Below, piece after piece: positions 13,668-23,056 of a stretch of DNA of 24,568 nucleotides. Each line of letters opens with the position of its first letter. The stretch's first letter is position 1. The position numbers and the translations under genes were made by a program. This stretch comes from a virus, in IMG/VR virus record IMGVR_UViG_3300032401_000083, positions 1 through 24,568 of that record. One strand, 5' to 3'. The notes under the pieces were generated by a model that ran no database searches, had not been told where the DNA came from, and saw nothing but the letters and a program-made list of their open reading frames with translations.

Positions 13668-16600
13668 ATGGGCGAGATCGGAAATATCTGGATTAAGATC
13701 GGCGCAAAAATTGACGACTTTGAGAAGAACATGTCTGCCGCCGAGAAGGCGATGGTCAAGGTCGGCGACAAATTCCAGGGTATCGGAAAGACACTGGGCA
13801 TCGCCGGTGCGGCCATCACCGCCAGCATGGGCCTCATCATTGCCAAAACCGCGAACCTCGGCGATGAGTTCTATGATCTCAGCCAGCGCACTGGCATCGC
13901 CGTAGAAACGCTGTCGTCCTTCAAGCTCGCTGCCGACAAGAGCGGAACATCCATAGGCGGATTCGCAACGGGCATGAAGGGCTTGTCCCGCGCCATGTTC
14001 GAGGCGGCAGGCGGCGGCAAGGAGGCCCAGGAAGCATTTAAGTCTGTCGGGGTGTCCGCAACGGACAGTTCGGGCAAACTTCGACCGCTCGACCAAGTCA
14101 TGCTCGATGTGGCAGATCGCTTTGCCTCGATGGCAGATGGTGCCGAGAAGAACGCTCTGGCCATGAAGCTCTTCGGCAAAGCCGGCATGGATCTCATCCC
14201 CATGCTCAATCTCGGACGCAAGGGGCTCGAAGAAAACGTTGAGCAGATGAAAAGGTTCGGCAGCGTTACCCTTGAAGAAGCCCGGGCGGGCGATGCCTTC
14301 AACGATGCCATGACGGACCTACAGGCCGCGACAGGCGGCCTGACCAGGACTATTGGCAACGCCCTGATTCCGGCCATGACCAGTCTGGCAGCGAAGGCTT
14401 CCGAGATCATCGCCAAGGTCAGCGCATGGGCAAGGGAACACCCATTGCTTATTAAGGTTGTAAGCGGAACGGTCTTGGTAATCGGGGGATTGCTAACAGC
14501 CCTGGGAACTCTGAGCTACGCCTTTGGAACAATACTAAAACATATTCCGACATTGATAACGGGCCTCAAGACCCTAAGAGCCCTGCTGTCCACACTGGTA
14601 TCTAAAACGATTGTTTTTACGTTCGCCATAGCCGGGGTTGCAATCGTCGTGGCGGGCGTCGCTAAGATGATCGCGGATTTCAAGAAGCTCCGGGAAGAGG
14701 GTAAGACAACGGCAGATGCCCTGACGGCGATGGCTCCGAGTTTCAACCCGTTTAAGAACATGTCCCGCGAAGGTCTCGGAAAATTCTTGACGGACATGGA
14801 TGCGGCCCGGGATAAGTCGATTAATCTCAAGGGCGCGATGATCCTGCTCGGTGATGCCTTCCGCGCTATCAAGGGGGCCATCGACCCCGCAACTTCAAGC
14901 GTTGCCAACCTTGCCGCCATCTTCAAGGAATTCGGCCTCAAGACCAAGACTGAACTCACGGCTGAACTGGCCAATGCTGAGGCGGCGCTCAAACTCTTGA
15001 AGGCCTCGGTTGAGGCGACGCCCGGGGCCATTACGACCTTAGAAGATAAAATTAAATCCCTAAAGGAAAGCCTCTACGGCGCGCGGACGGAGACCGAAAC
15101 ACTCACCGAGACATTCACCCCGATGGCTAGGGGGGCTGCGTTTGTCCGCGACGTGATACAGGGGTTCGCGGGCGAGTTGACAAATACATTCCTTCCGGCG
15201 GCTCGGGACATGTCGCTGGTCATGGCGGCGGCCCCGGGCACGTTCAATGAGGTTGGGAGTGCGGCAAGCCGTCTTGAATATGTGTTTAAGGCCATCGGCG
15301 ATGCCATCGGCGTGTCGGCTGCAACGGTCAAGGTTGCGGTGTGGAATATGCAGGCCGATATCTTGGCAATGATGGGGATTATCCTCCCGAAAATTCAATC
15401 CCTCCCCCAGGCGATCGGGCCGGCCATGAATGAGGTTTCCACGATTGTTACCAATGCCGTGCAAAATATCGCTGGGGCCATTGCTGGTGCATTTAATCTT
15501 CAGGGGCTTTTCGGGGCCGCACCAAAAACAGTTAAATTCGACAGCTCCTATTATGATGCAATGATTAAAGCGGCAACGGCAGCTTACGATAAAGAAAGAG
15601 CCTTGATTGAAGCCAACAATGACGCTCGCCTTAATGCGGCTCGCAAGGCTTACGGTGCACAGGAATTACTTATCAGCCGAGCCGAAGAGGATTTTGATCG
15701 AGACCTAGAACGTCACTACGATTCGCAGGACAGGGCGTATGAGCGTCAGTACGAGAACCAGAAGAGGGCTATTGAAAACAGCAAGATGACGGAGGCCCAG
15801 AAATATGCGGCACTTCAGGCATTGGAAAGAGCATACGAGGATGCGAAGGCCGCTAGAGAAAAAGCAAGGGAAGACAAAAAGGTAGCACTCGAACGCAAAC
15901 GCGAAGATGCAAAGTTGGCGCGGGAATTAGTGCATGAGAAAGCAATCGAAGCCATAAGAACCGCGGGGTTGGCAAAGCTCTTGGCTTTACAAAATGCTCA
16001 CCAGGCCGAACTGGATGCTATTCGAGTCGCCGAGGATGCGGCGCGGCAGAAGCAGGCCGATGATGAATTGAAAAGACAGAATAGCCTCTGGACCAAGGTC
16101 AAGGGAATATTTGCTACAGCCATTGAAGAAATGCTCAAGCTGTGGATTGGAAAATTTATTGCGAACATTATCGGCGGGGCGGCATCGGCGGCGACGGGCG
16201 TCGCCACCTCGATGGCATCAATCGGAACAACGATTGCCTCGTTGGTATCGACAGTTGGAACGGTGCTGACAACGCTTGTCGCATCCATTGGAACGGCCAT
16301 TGTGACATTGGCAACGGCCATCGGGACGGCTATGGTGACGCTGGCAACGGGGATCGCTTCGGCGGCAACGATCATCGCGGCGGCGGCCCCAGCGATCATC
16401 GTCACATCCTTGCTGGCGCTCGGCATTATGGCCGGGCTGAATTTGCTCAAGCGAATCTTCGCTGCGGGCGGAACCGGGGCGGGTGACGGCATGGGCCGCG
16501 TCGTCGAACGGCAGGACATCCAGATCAGCCTCCTCACGAGGATATTTGATACGCTCAACGACAATATCAAGACGGCACTATGGGGCATCTCGACTAAACT

Positions 16601-17066
16601 GGACAAGGGCGTGAAGGACAAGCTGGTAACGATCAGCGGTTATCTGAAAACCATTGCCTCCAAAAATTATCTTGCCACGGCTGTCGGCTATCTCAAGAGC
16701 ATAGCGGCTACCATTGGAAACTTGACGGAAGGCGTAACGGAAACGACAACGGCAACCGTGACGAGGGGCGGTGGGGAGGGTTCCGGCAGTTCGCACTTCG
16801 CTTCGGGCGGCATCGCATGGACTCCGCAACTGGCTCGTATAGCTGAGCGCGGACCCGAGATCATCATGCCGCTCCGGGAATACCGGGCCGATGCTACGCC
16901 GAGTGCGGGCGGGCGAAATCGTTCCATTAACCTCACGTTCAATGTCAACGCCATTGACCGGGCCGGTGTGGAGACGTTCCTCCGAAGGGATGCCAAACCT
17001 ATCCTGCAACGGATGTTCGACCATAATGATTTCAATGTGCCTACGGGCGCGGTAGGGGGTGCGTGA
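13668..17066 (+). CDS. Tape measure protein
   Basis: A 1132-residue protein one base after the chaperone stop. It begins MGEIGNIWIKIGAKIDDFEK and continues with GDKFQGIGKTLGIAGAAITA, GDEFYDLSQRTGIAVETLSS and the phage TMP-type LAMKLFGKAGMDLIPMLN segment. Hydrophobic stretches lie near residues 40-62, 260-286 and 313-337. Residues 638-807 are highly charged and helical (repeated RAEEDFDRDLERHYDSQD-like and EKAREDKKVALERKRED-like runs), a probable coiled coil. Residues 831-927 are an Ala/Thr/Ile/Gly-rich hydrophobic region with repeated IGTAxVTLATA-like units, a probable membrane-insertion segment. The motif HFASGGIAWTPQLARIAERG followed by PEIIMPL (from about residue 1042) is a widespread TMP C-terminal signature. 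The protein sets tail length and is released on infection. No peptidoglycan hydrolase domain is evident. Confidence 0.93.
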   Translation: MGEIGNIWIKIGAKIDDFEKNMSAAEKAMVKVGDKFQGIGKTLGIAGAAITASMGLIIAKTANLGDEFYDLSQRTGIAVETLSSFKLAADKSGTSIGGFATGMKGLSRAMFEAAGGGKEAQEAFKSVGVSATDSSGKLRPLDQVMLDVADRFASMADGAEKNALAMKLFGKAGMDLIPMLNLGRKGLEENVEQMKRFGSVTLEEARAGDAFNDAMTDLQAATGGLTRTIGNALIPAMTSLAAKASEIIAKVSAWAREHPLLIKVVSGTVLVIGGLLTALGTLSYAFGTILKHIPTLITGLKTLRALLSTLVSKTIVFTFAIAGVAIVVAGVAKMIADFKKLREEGKTTADALTAMAPSFNPFKNMSREGLGKFLTDMDAARDKSINLKGAMILLGDAFRAIKGAIDPATSSVANLAAIFKEFGLKTKTELTAELANAEAALKLLKASVEATPGAITTLEDKIKSLKESLYGARTETETLTETFTPMARGAAFVRDVIQGFAGELTNTFLPAARDMSLVMAAAPGTFNEVGSAASRLEYVFKAIGDAIGVSAATVKVAVWNMQADILAMMGIILPKIQSLPQAIGPAMNEVSTIVTNAVQNIAGAIAGAFNLQGLFGAAPKTVKFDSSYYDAMIKAATAAYDKERALIEANNDARLNAARKAYGAQELLISRAEEDFDRDLERHYDSQDRAYERQYENQKRAIENSKMTEAQKYAALQALERAYEDAKAAREKAREDKKVALERKREDAKLARELVHEKAIEAIRTAGLAKLLALQNAHQAELDAIRVAEDAARQKQADDELKRQNSLWTKVKGIFATAIEEMLKLWIGKFIANIIGGAASAATGVATSMASIGTTIASLVSTVGTVLTTLVASIGTAIVTLATAIGTAMVTLATGIASAATIIAAAAPAIIVTSLLALGIMAGLNLLKRIFAAGGTGAGDGMGRVVERQDIQISLLTRIFDTLNDNIKTALWGISTKLDKGVKDKLVTISGYLKTIASKNYLATAVGYLKSIAATIGNLTEGVTETTTATVTRGGGEGSGSSHFASGGIAWTPQLARIAERGPEIIMPLREYRADATPSAGGRNRSINLTFNVNAIDRAGVETFLRRDAKPILQRMFDHNDFNVPTGAVGGA

Positions 17067-17833
17067 TGGCGCTAGAGCATACCCGGTTCCTTTGGAATAA
17101 CCTCTTCGATGACGCGATCCTAGACGCATCATCCGAGGCGACAAACTATCCCGTCGAGAACATCCAGAACGAATGGCCGACCTTCGCATGGCGGGCAACG
17201 GGCAAAGCAAGCGAATGGGTATCAATCAACCTCGGAACCACCTCGCCCGGCGTTAAGGCGCTCGTTATCAAGGGTCATAATTTCAGCGCCGGGGCATCCA
17301 TCCGCATCCAGGCCGACGACGATCCGGCCTATGGTTCCCTCGATGTGGAACTTATTCTTCCCGTCGTCTCCGAGACCATGACCTGCTTCTGGACTACGGC
17401 ACAGAATTATCGATATTGGAGGATTACGATTGCCGACGCCTCAAATACCGATGCCTATGTCAAGATCGGACGCATATTCCTGGGGGGTTATTTCTCGCCG
17501 ACTTACGACGTGTCGTCCTATTCGATGCAGGTAGATGATCCATCCGGGGTTGGGCTTTCCGTCGGCGGCCAACTCTCGGCATCCAACCGGACGCACTACA
17601 AGGCATGGAATTATCAATTCGCCTATGTCCCCGGATCGGATAAGACAACCTTTGAAAGCATCTTCACCGAGGTGGGATTCTCGAAGCCTTATTTCATCGT
17701 CGAAAACGTTTATGATTCCACATCGACGCGCTATGCTAGGAACACCAGCCCGTTCAATTTCAATTTCCTATTTTATGACGTGACCGGCGGGTTTGCCTAT
17801 GACATGGACTTCTCCATCGAGGAGTGCCGCTGA
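17066..17833 (+). CDS. Distal tail-like protein with F5/8-type (discoidin-like) N-terminal domain
   Basis: A 255-residue protein. The ATG at 17066 overlaps the tape measure stop and has AGGGGG (17054-17059) at a good distance; the GTG at 17063 would be too close. The first half has NYPVENIQNEWPTFAWRATG, then EWVSINLGTTSPGVKALVIKGHN, SIRIQADDDPAYGSLDVE and YRYWRITIADA, the strand pattern of a galactose-binding-like F5/8C domain ('a..v.d.....w.....w..idlG....v..l.i.ghn.......i......w...f......ryw.i.i'). The second half (from about residue 140) is beta-rich. The place directly after the tape measure gene is where distal tail (Dit) genes lie in siphoviruses. A carbohydrate-binding contribution to host contact is possible. 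The protein is not recognised at full-length level. Confidence 0.7.
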   Translation: MALEHTRFLWNNLFDDAILDASSEATNYPVENIQNEWPTFAWRATGKASEWVSINLGTTSPGVKALVIKGHNFSAGASIRIQADDDPAYGSLDVELILPVVSETMTCFWTTAQNYRYWRITIADASNTDAYVKIGRIFLGGYFSPTYDVSSYSMQVDDPSGVGLSVGGQLSASNRTHYKAWNYQFAYVPGSDKTTFESIFTEVGFSKPYFIVENVYDSTSTRYARNTSPFNFNFLFYDVTGGFAYDMDFSIEECR

Positions 17834-18510
17834 TGACCTTCAACCCGGCGCTAACGATTCAAGACCTTGTATGGCTGGCCGAAATTGAGCCTGCCCGGAG
17901 ACTTGAGGGCGCAACATGGAGCCCCACCGCGCCGAGTTGTTATTACATCGCGCACCCGGAAGGAAAGCCCTCCCGCGTCCGGCAATGCCTGAAATCTACG
18001 GGTGTTATCATAACCTATGCGCCGGACGTGGCCGACTTGGCGACATGTCAATCCACGGCCTCATCCTGGTATTGGGACGCATCGAATACGCGCCTCTACG
18101 TTCACACATCGACGGCGGCGGATCCCGGCGTCGGGAGTGGGCTGTTCTATGTCAATTCCTATTTTTGGGAGCGGTTAGCAGACCGTCAAGTCGATCTTGA
18201 TAGCCATCCCTACCGGCCGCTTCTTGCCCCATCATCGATTTCCGACCTGAGTTATGAGGCGACGCTTTTCAGCTCCGGCGGGATTACGCAAAGTTTCGGT
18301 TCGCTGAACGTTCTTAATCCTGACGGTTATTGGGACTCCCGGCTTGCGGCCTATGTCTATGAGGGCAAACGCATCCTCGTTAAGTTCGGCAAATACGGCG
18401 ATGCCTATGCGGATTACGTGAAGCTCTTTGACGGCTATACCGGCGGGATAATATGGGGGGACGAGTCTGTCGAATTCGATATCGAAGACCCGCGAAGGTT
18501 CCAGGAATAG
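17833..18510 (+). CDS. Tail hub / tip protein, N-terminal half (probably split gene)
   Basis: A 225-residue protein. The ATG at 17833 overlaps the previous TGA, with GAGGAG at 17818-17823 before it; the GTG at 17824 is less likely. Seen features: a WYWDASNTRLYVHTSTAADP segment (about residues 77-96), a repeated FSSGGITQSFGSLNVLNPDG region and a final GYTGGIIWGDESVEFDIEDP segment. In comparable phages the 'fdG.i....w.d..v.f...d.rr.l' segment is followed, in the same protein, by '.l......P......G..iPi.YG', which here begins the next gene. The two genes are two bases apart and in different frames. Together they are close to the size of a single hub/tip protein. The role is a guess from place and segment order. 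Confidence 0.65.
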   Translation: MTFNPALTIQDLVWLAEIEPARRLEGATWSPTAPSCYYIAHPEGKPSRVRQCLKSTGVIITYAPDVADLATCQSTASSWYWDASNTRLYVHTSTAADPGVGSGLFYVNSYFWERLADRQVDLDSHPYRPLLAPSSISDLSYEATLFSSGGITQSFGSLNVLNPDGYWDSRLAAYVYEGKRILVKFGKYGDAYADYVKLFDGYTGGIIWGDESVEFDIEDPRRFQE

Positions 18511-18512
18511 CC

Positions 18513-20087
18513 ATGCTGAATATCAAACTTCCCAAGACTCGGTATAAGTTGGCGGCGGGCGTTGCGCCGAATTATCCAAATCTTGAAGAGCGAGCCGATG
18601 GGGCGCCGATACCCATCGCGTATGGCGACCTTCACGGCGTTATTCCCATTTGCATTGACAAGACAACCTTCAAGTACAAACTGGCCGGCCACGCCATCCA
18701 TGCCATCGACGCCGTCATGACGGAGGAGGCAACGCTCACCTTGACGGCAGACTATACGGTTGATCTTGCGCTGGCAGAATTCACGCTTTGCTCTACGCCC
18801 TACCTTGCCGCCAATACGCTCTATTATTTTTACATTGAGGCCAGTTATGTCATAAGCGGTACTAATTATATTTCCTTCAAGAAATGCGCGGCTCCCGGAT
18901 ATGCGGGGGGTCAGGCGTTTCAAATTGACGGCGCCGGGGTCTGGACGGCCGTCCCGGGCAGTGATCTCTTATTCCGGGTACAGGGCAGCACGACGCTCAG
19001 CGGCCGAACAATCCATCAGGTCGTAACGGGTTGCGACAGGGGGGCGGGATTTGCACTCAGGGATCATGCCGATCGGACGCGGATCGGCCAGTCCTTTACG
19101 ACCGGAGCCACTCCCTTCTATGCAAAGCTCCTCCAGTTTTGGACGACCAAAAAGGGTGCTCCTCCGGCATCGACCGTCCGGTGTACCATCCTGTCGGCTT
19201 ATACTCCCGCCGAGGTTCGCATCGGGGCGCAGTCGATCGTCCAAGACATCGACGTCGATCCGACATGGTGGAGTTTCAAGAGTTATTTTCCTCTCCAGTC
19301 GGATGAAACGAGTTTCCTCTGCAATATCGAGGGCGCAGAAAAGACGATCGGCGTTGCACCCCCGGCTGTCGGGGCAACCATTATTGACGGGGCCAATTTT
19401 CTGGAAGACTTGGTCATAACGCGACTCGGCAAAACAACCGCAGGATTACTGGATGCGACGGCACTGGCGAACTTCAAAACGAAACGGACGCAGGCCATCG
19501 CGGCCTATATTGACCGCGATACGACGTTCGGCGAGATCGTCGGGAAGTTGGAATCATCCCTCCTGTTCAAATTCGTTCCGCTCCATGATGGCACGTATGC
19601 ACCGACGGTCTATGAGGCCGACACCGTTGAGGTGCGACCGCATTTCTTCGATGAACATTTCCTTTCGTTTTCTATGCGGCACGATTTCTCGGCAGTCAAA
19701 ACCATCGTCAAGGTGAAGTATGACGAAAATCCGGGGAACAATGAATTCAAGGTGACTGAGGCCGACTCCGATGTTGCCCGTTTCGTCTATGGCGTAGAGG
19801 ATACGCTGGAGGTCGAAACGTATCTAAAGACCGAGGCCAATGCGGCGACGCTGGCGGCAGACTATCTTGGGATGTACGAGACGCCGCCGCTGGAGATCAC
19901 TTTCGAGATTCGGGGCTATGGGCTAAACCTTATCCCGGGGCGCGATAAGGTGAAGATCACGCGCACGCGGGCGGCATACGCGGGAGGGGCGCTGAGCGGC
20001 ATCCTGTTCAGGATCACCAAGATCACGAAGAAACCGGGGACGGCATCGACGGAAATCGTCGCTGTCCAGGACGATCAAACTTACTGA
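18513..20087 (+). CDS. Tail hub / tip protein, C-terminal half
   Basis: A 525-residue protein. The ATG at 18513 follows the preceding TAG by two bases; the upstream extension of this frame (from 18453) overlaps the previous gene and has no protein-like character. The sequence opens MLNIKLPKTRYKLAAGVAPN and continues NLEERADGAPIPIAYGDLHG, a 'YPnl.....G.piPi.YG' motif seen in phage tail tip proteins. A beta-rich middle part (including FAKLLQFWTTK-like strands, about residues 200-270, with a possible carbohydrate-binding style) leads to a C-terminal part with TLAADYLGMYETPPLEITFE and GLNLIPGRDKVKITRTRAAY and GILFRITKITKKPGTASTEI, a strand order typical of hub/Tal-type proteins. It probably forms the tail tip together with the product of the preceding gene. 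Confidence 0.7.
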   Translation: MLNIKLPKTRYKLAAGVAPNYPNLEERADGAPIPIAYGDLHGVIPICIDKTTFKYKLAGHAIHAIDAVMTEEATLTLTADYTVDLALAEFTLCSTPYLAANTLYYFYIEASYVISGTNYISFKKCAAPGYAGGQAFQIDGAGVWTAVPGSDLLFRVQGSTTLSGRTIHQVVTGCDRGAGFALRDHADRTRIGQSFTTGATPFYAKLLQFWTTKKGAPPASTVRCTILSAYTPAEVRIGAQSIVQDIDVDPTWWSFKSYFPLQSDETSFLCNIEGAEKTIGVAPPAVGATIIDGANFLEDLVITRLGKTTAGLLDATALANFKTKRTQAIAAYIDRDTTFGEIVGKLESSLLFKFVPLHDGTYAPTVYEADTVEVRPHFFDEHFLSFSMRHDFSAVKTIVKVKYDENPGNNEFKVTEADSDVARFVYGVEDTLEVETYLKTEANAATLAADYLGMYETPPLEITFEIRGYGLNLIPGRDKVKITRTRAAYAGGALSGILFRITKITKKPGTASTEIVAVQDDQTY

Positions 20088-20094
20088 GAAAACC

Positions 20095-23046
20095 ATGAGC
20101 ATCGGGGAAAAGTTCGCAACGAAGAACGAGGTGGAAGTCCTGCGTCGGAAGCTCCAGTTGGCCCTCAGCGGGGCGACCATCGTCCAGATAGAATCGGAAG
20201 AAACGGGGGTAGCAAATTTCACCGACCTTGCCGACGTTCCACCGACTTATGCGGCGGCGGGGAACTGGGTCGTGCGGGTCAAGAGCACGGTTGATGAACT
20301 TGAATTCGCGGCTCTCTTGGGGACGACGAACCAGGTCTATGTTGCGGAAAACGCGGCTGACTTCACGCTATCGCTCCCGCAGAATATCCACACGGCAGCG
20401 ACCCCGACGTTTGCGGGACTGTACTTGGAGTCCGATACCATCGCGCCGTTCCTGAAGATGACGAACGAGAGCAACGTGGAGCGAGACCCGATCCACCAAT
20501 GGTCCGTGGGGGCAACGCCAGCCATTAAGTTTACTCACGGAGTCGATGATAGCGATAGTGATAACCTCAAGTGGTGCAATACGGACGCATTGGTTGATAC
20601 GGTTCTATTCAACGAACTCTCCGACGATTTATTTGTCTCTGATACGACGAATGCAAGAATCCACAAACGTTTGAAAACAACCCTGGCTCATGTCCTGCAC
20701 CTGGATGATGGAACCAGCCCCCTGTTTTGGGGAATGTGTTGCGATGGGGATTATGTTTATGTGGTCGATGTGGGGGGGCACACGGTTGAAAAATATCAGG
20801 CATCTGATTTAACTCTCATCGCATCGGCAGGAAAAATCGGCGGGGGGTCCGGCAACGGGGACGGTGAATTCAGCAGTCCTCGTGACGTATGCACGGACGG
20901 CGTTTATCTCTATGTTGCGGATTACGCCAATTACCGAATCCAGAAGTTGTTGAAAGACGATCTGAGTTTCGTAGCTAAGGCTGGTTCGGCCGGGGCAGGG
21001 GATGATAACTATAATTTCCCCATAGGTATATGTACTGACGGATATCACTGTTGGGTCAGCGATTCCACTAATTATCGCATCAAGAAAATCCTCTGTTCCG
21101 ACCTGAGTTACGTTTCAAAGATAGGCTCTAATGGCACGGGTAATGATCAATTCAATTATCCCGTAGGGATCTGCACCGACGGGACGCACGTTTATGTTGC
21201 TGACATTAATAATGATCGCATTGTAAAAAGACTCTGTTCCGACCTGAGTTATGTATCCGAACAAGGCTCTAACGGCATCGGCAATAATGAATATATTCAA
21301 CCGGCCGGCGCCACTACCGACGGGACGCACGTATGGGTTTCCGAGGTTGGGAACAATCGCATCAAGAAAATCCTCTGTTCCGATCTGAGTTACGTTTCAA
21401 AGATAGGCTCTACTGGCACGGGTAATGATCAATTCAATTATCCATACGGAATTTGCGTGGCTTACATCCCGAATCGTGTTTTTGGAAAACTTCTGGTTCT
21501 CCATCAAGATGGTTCTTATTTCGATGTTTATCCGAAACTAAGCCTGTATAATTCTTTGATATTTCGGGAGGATTCCGTTGCGGAGGTCGAGTATGTCGAG
21601 ATCAAATCTCCCACATCGATTGTTTCGTATACACTGATTTTGCCCGGGGCGGCGGCGGGGGCGAAGAAACATTTATATTCGGGCGCGACGGGCATCCTAG
21701 ATTGGGGCCAGAATGTCGATACGGACAGCGGGCCGACCTTCGATCACCTTCACCTTAGCGCGACGAGCAACCAGATTGTTTTGCAGAGCGCGGGGGTGAC
21801 CGGGACGATCACGGCGACGCCTGCCAGCTCGAACAAGGTTTGGACGCTTCAGGATTTCACCGGGACGATTTATCAGACCGGTGGGACGGACGTCGCCGTG
21901 GCCGACGGCGGGACGAATAAAAGTTCATGGACGCTTTATGCCATCCCCTATGCTTCAGGCACGACGACCATCGGCGAGATAGCGATAGGGGCCGCCGGGA
22001 AGGTGCTGGCAGTCAACGGCGGGGCTAATGGATATGAATGGATAGCGGCGGGCGGAGGAGGGACGTTCCTCACCCTTACCGACGTTGACGAACCTAACTA
22101 TACGGGCCATGCCGGGCATTTTGTTGTGGTCGATGGTGATGAAGATGCTCTCATATTTTCGGCTTCTTCTGTCGCGGCTCACAATATCCTGTCCGCCACG
22201 CACAGCGACACGACGGCGGCAAGTCCGGTTGCCGGAGACATCCTCTATGCTGACGCCACGCCCAAGTGGACGAAGCGCGCGAAAGGGACTAATGGCCACG
22301 TTTTGACTTTGGTTTCCGGCCTTCCGGATTGGGCGGCGGCTGCGGGCGGCGGAACGCACAGTCTTTGGTTCCCAGACGCCTTCCCCGCGTCGCCAACGTC
22401 CCAGAGTGATCATTTTGACGACGCCTCCCTAGATGCCAAATGGCATGAATTTGATACGGCCGGAAAAGTGGTGATATCCGAAGCAGACCACCATGTTAAA
22501 TTTGCCATAACGAGTTTAATCAATAATCATGCTGGAATGTGGCAAACATTACCATCGGGAGATTTTACGATTACAGCGAAGATGAGAACGGAATATGCCA
22601 AGAATCTTGAAGCTAAATATATGTATTGGGGAATAACCCTATTTCAAGATGCCACCAATAATCCATCCACCTGCGACATACTTATTTTTCATGTATATCA
22701 ATACAACAATACTGTTACGTCCCAGGTACTTTATTGGACGGATTATGATAGTTATAGTTCGACCGTCTATGCCGGGCCAACCATAATGGTAGCACCATTC
22801 CAGGCCATATATTTTAGGGTAAGAAGAAATGGGACTAACTTTTATTATGATTTATCACTTGATAACCTATCGTGGAAGCAATATGCCGGGCCGATTGCAC
22901 AAGGGACTTATTTTACTCCGGCGGAATTCGGGATAACCTGTTATCAGGAATCCGGCGCGGAACAATACGTCTATTGTGATTGGATTTATTATCAGGCATC
23001 AGACAATTTCTTGGCTTCGGCGATTGGTGCAAGTATTAGCATTTGA
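20095..23046 (+). CDS. Mosaic tail fibre with six-bladed NHL-type propeller and ConA-like C-terminal domain
   Basis: A 983-residue protein. The Shine-Dalgarno is weak. Order: a short helix (residues 5-24) that may trimerise; a fibre motif NFTDLADVPPTYAAAGNWVV (41-60); PQNIHTAATPTFAGLYLE (95-112), common in phage fibres; six NHL-like repeats of about 47 residues (about 160-475), each with DG-x-x-V-(Y/W)-V-(A/S/D)-(D/E)-x-x-N-x-R-(I/V)-x-K near residues 175, 217, 268, 315, 362 and 409; fibre repeats (about 530-750), including a second FLTLTDVDEPNYTGHAGHFV motif (658-677) and ADGGTNKSSWTLYAIPYASG; then a jelly-roll region (about 772-970), with FDDASLDAKWHEFD, of ConA/laminin G or DUF1349 type. 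The propeller and tip domain are candidates for receptor binding. DNA of the propeller and of the tip is visibly richer in A/T than the linker between them, which suggests domain exchange. Confidence 0.87.
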   Translation: MSIGEKFATKNEVEVLRRKLQLALSGATIVQIESEETGVANFTDLADVPPTYAAAGNWVVRVKSTVDELEFAALLGTTNQVYVAENAADFTLSLPQNIHTAATPTFAGLYLESDTIAPFLKMTNESNVERDPIHQWSVGATPAIKFTHGVDDSDSDNLKWCNTDALVDTVLFNELSDDLFVSDTTNARIHKRLKTTLAHVLHLDDGTSPLFWGMCCDGDYVYVVDVGGHTVEKYQASDLTLIASAGKIGGGSGNGDGEFSSPRDVCTDGVYLYVADYANYRIQKLLKDDLSFVAKAGSAGAGDDNYNFPIGICTDGYHCWVSDSTNYRIKKILCSDLSYVSKIGSNGTGNDQFNYPVGICTDGTHVYVADINNDRIVKRLCSDLSYVSEQGSNGIGNNEYIQPAGATTDGTHVWVSEVGNNRIKKILCSDLSYVSKIGSTGTGNDQFNYPYGICVAYIPNRVFGKLLVLHQDGSYFDVYPKLSLYNSLIFREDSVAEVEYVEIKSPTSIVSYTLILPGAAAGAKKHLYSGATGILDWGQNVDTDSGPTFDHLHLSATSNQIVLQSAGVTGTITATPASSNKVWTLQDFTGTIYQTGGTDVAVADGGTNKSSWTLYAIPYASGTTTIGEIAIGAAGKVLAVNGGANGYEWIAAGGGGTFLTLTDVDEPNYTGHAGHFVVVDGDEDALIFSASSVAAHNILSATHSDTTAASPVAGDILYADATPKWTKRAKGTNGHVLTLVSGLPDWAAAAGGGTHSLWFPDAFPASPTSQSDHFDDASLDAKWHEFDTAGKVVISEADHHVKFAITSLINNHAGMWQTLPSGDFTITAKMRTEYAKNLEAKYMYWGITLFQDATNNPSTCDILIFHVYQYNNTVTSQVLYWTDYDSYSSTVYAGPTIMVAPFQAIYFRVRRNGTNFYYDLSLDNLSWKQYAGPIAQGTYFTPAEFGITCYQESGAEQYVYCDWIYYQASDNFLASAIGASISI
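21076..21443 (+). repeat. Near-identical 86-bp direct repeat in the propeller
   Basis: Bases 21076-21161 and 21358-21443 differ at only two of 86 positions. They are 282 bases (94 codons, two propeller blades) apart. The blade between them (from about 21217) is related but more diverged. The pattern points to a recent duplication or gene conversion inside the receptor-binding propeller. Confidence 0.85.
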
Positions 23047-23056
23047 AAGAGACGCA

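Noticed and set aside
15998-16621. A 207-codon minus-strand open frame opposite the tape measure gene
   Set aside because: It mirrors the Ala/Thr/Ile-rich repeats of the tape measure protein; its low-complexity translation is a by-product.
21076-21443. The repeated propeller DNA as a CRISPR-like or diversity-generating repeat array
   Set aside because: The repeats are in-frame coding, 86 bases long with only two close copies. There is no spacer pattern, no reverse transcriptase and no template repeat in the window.
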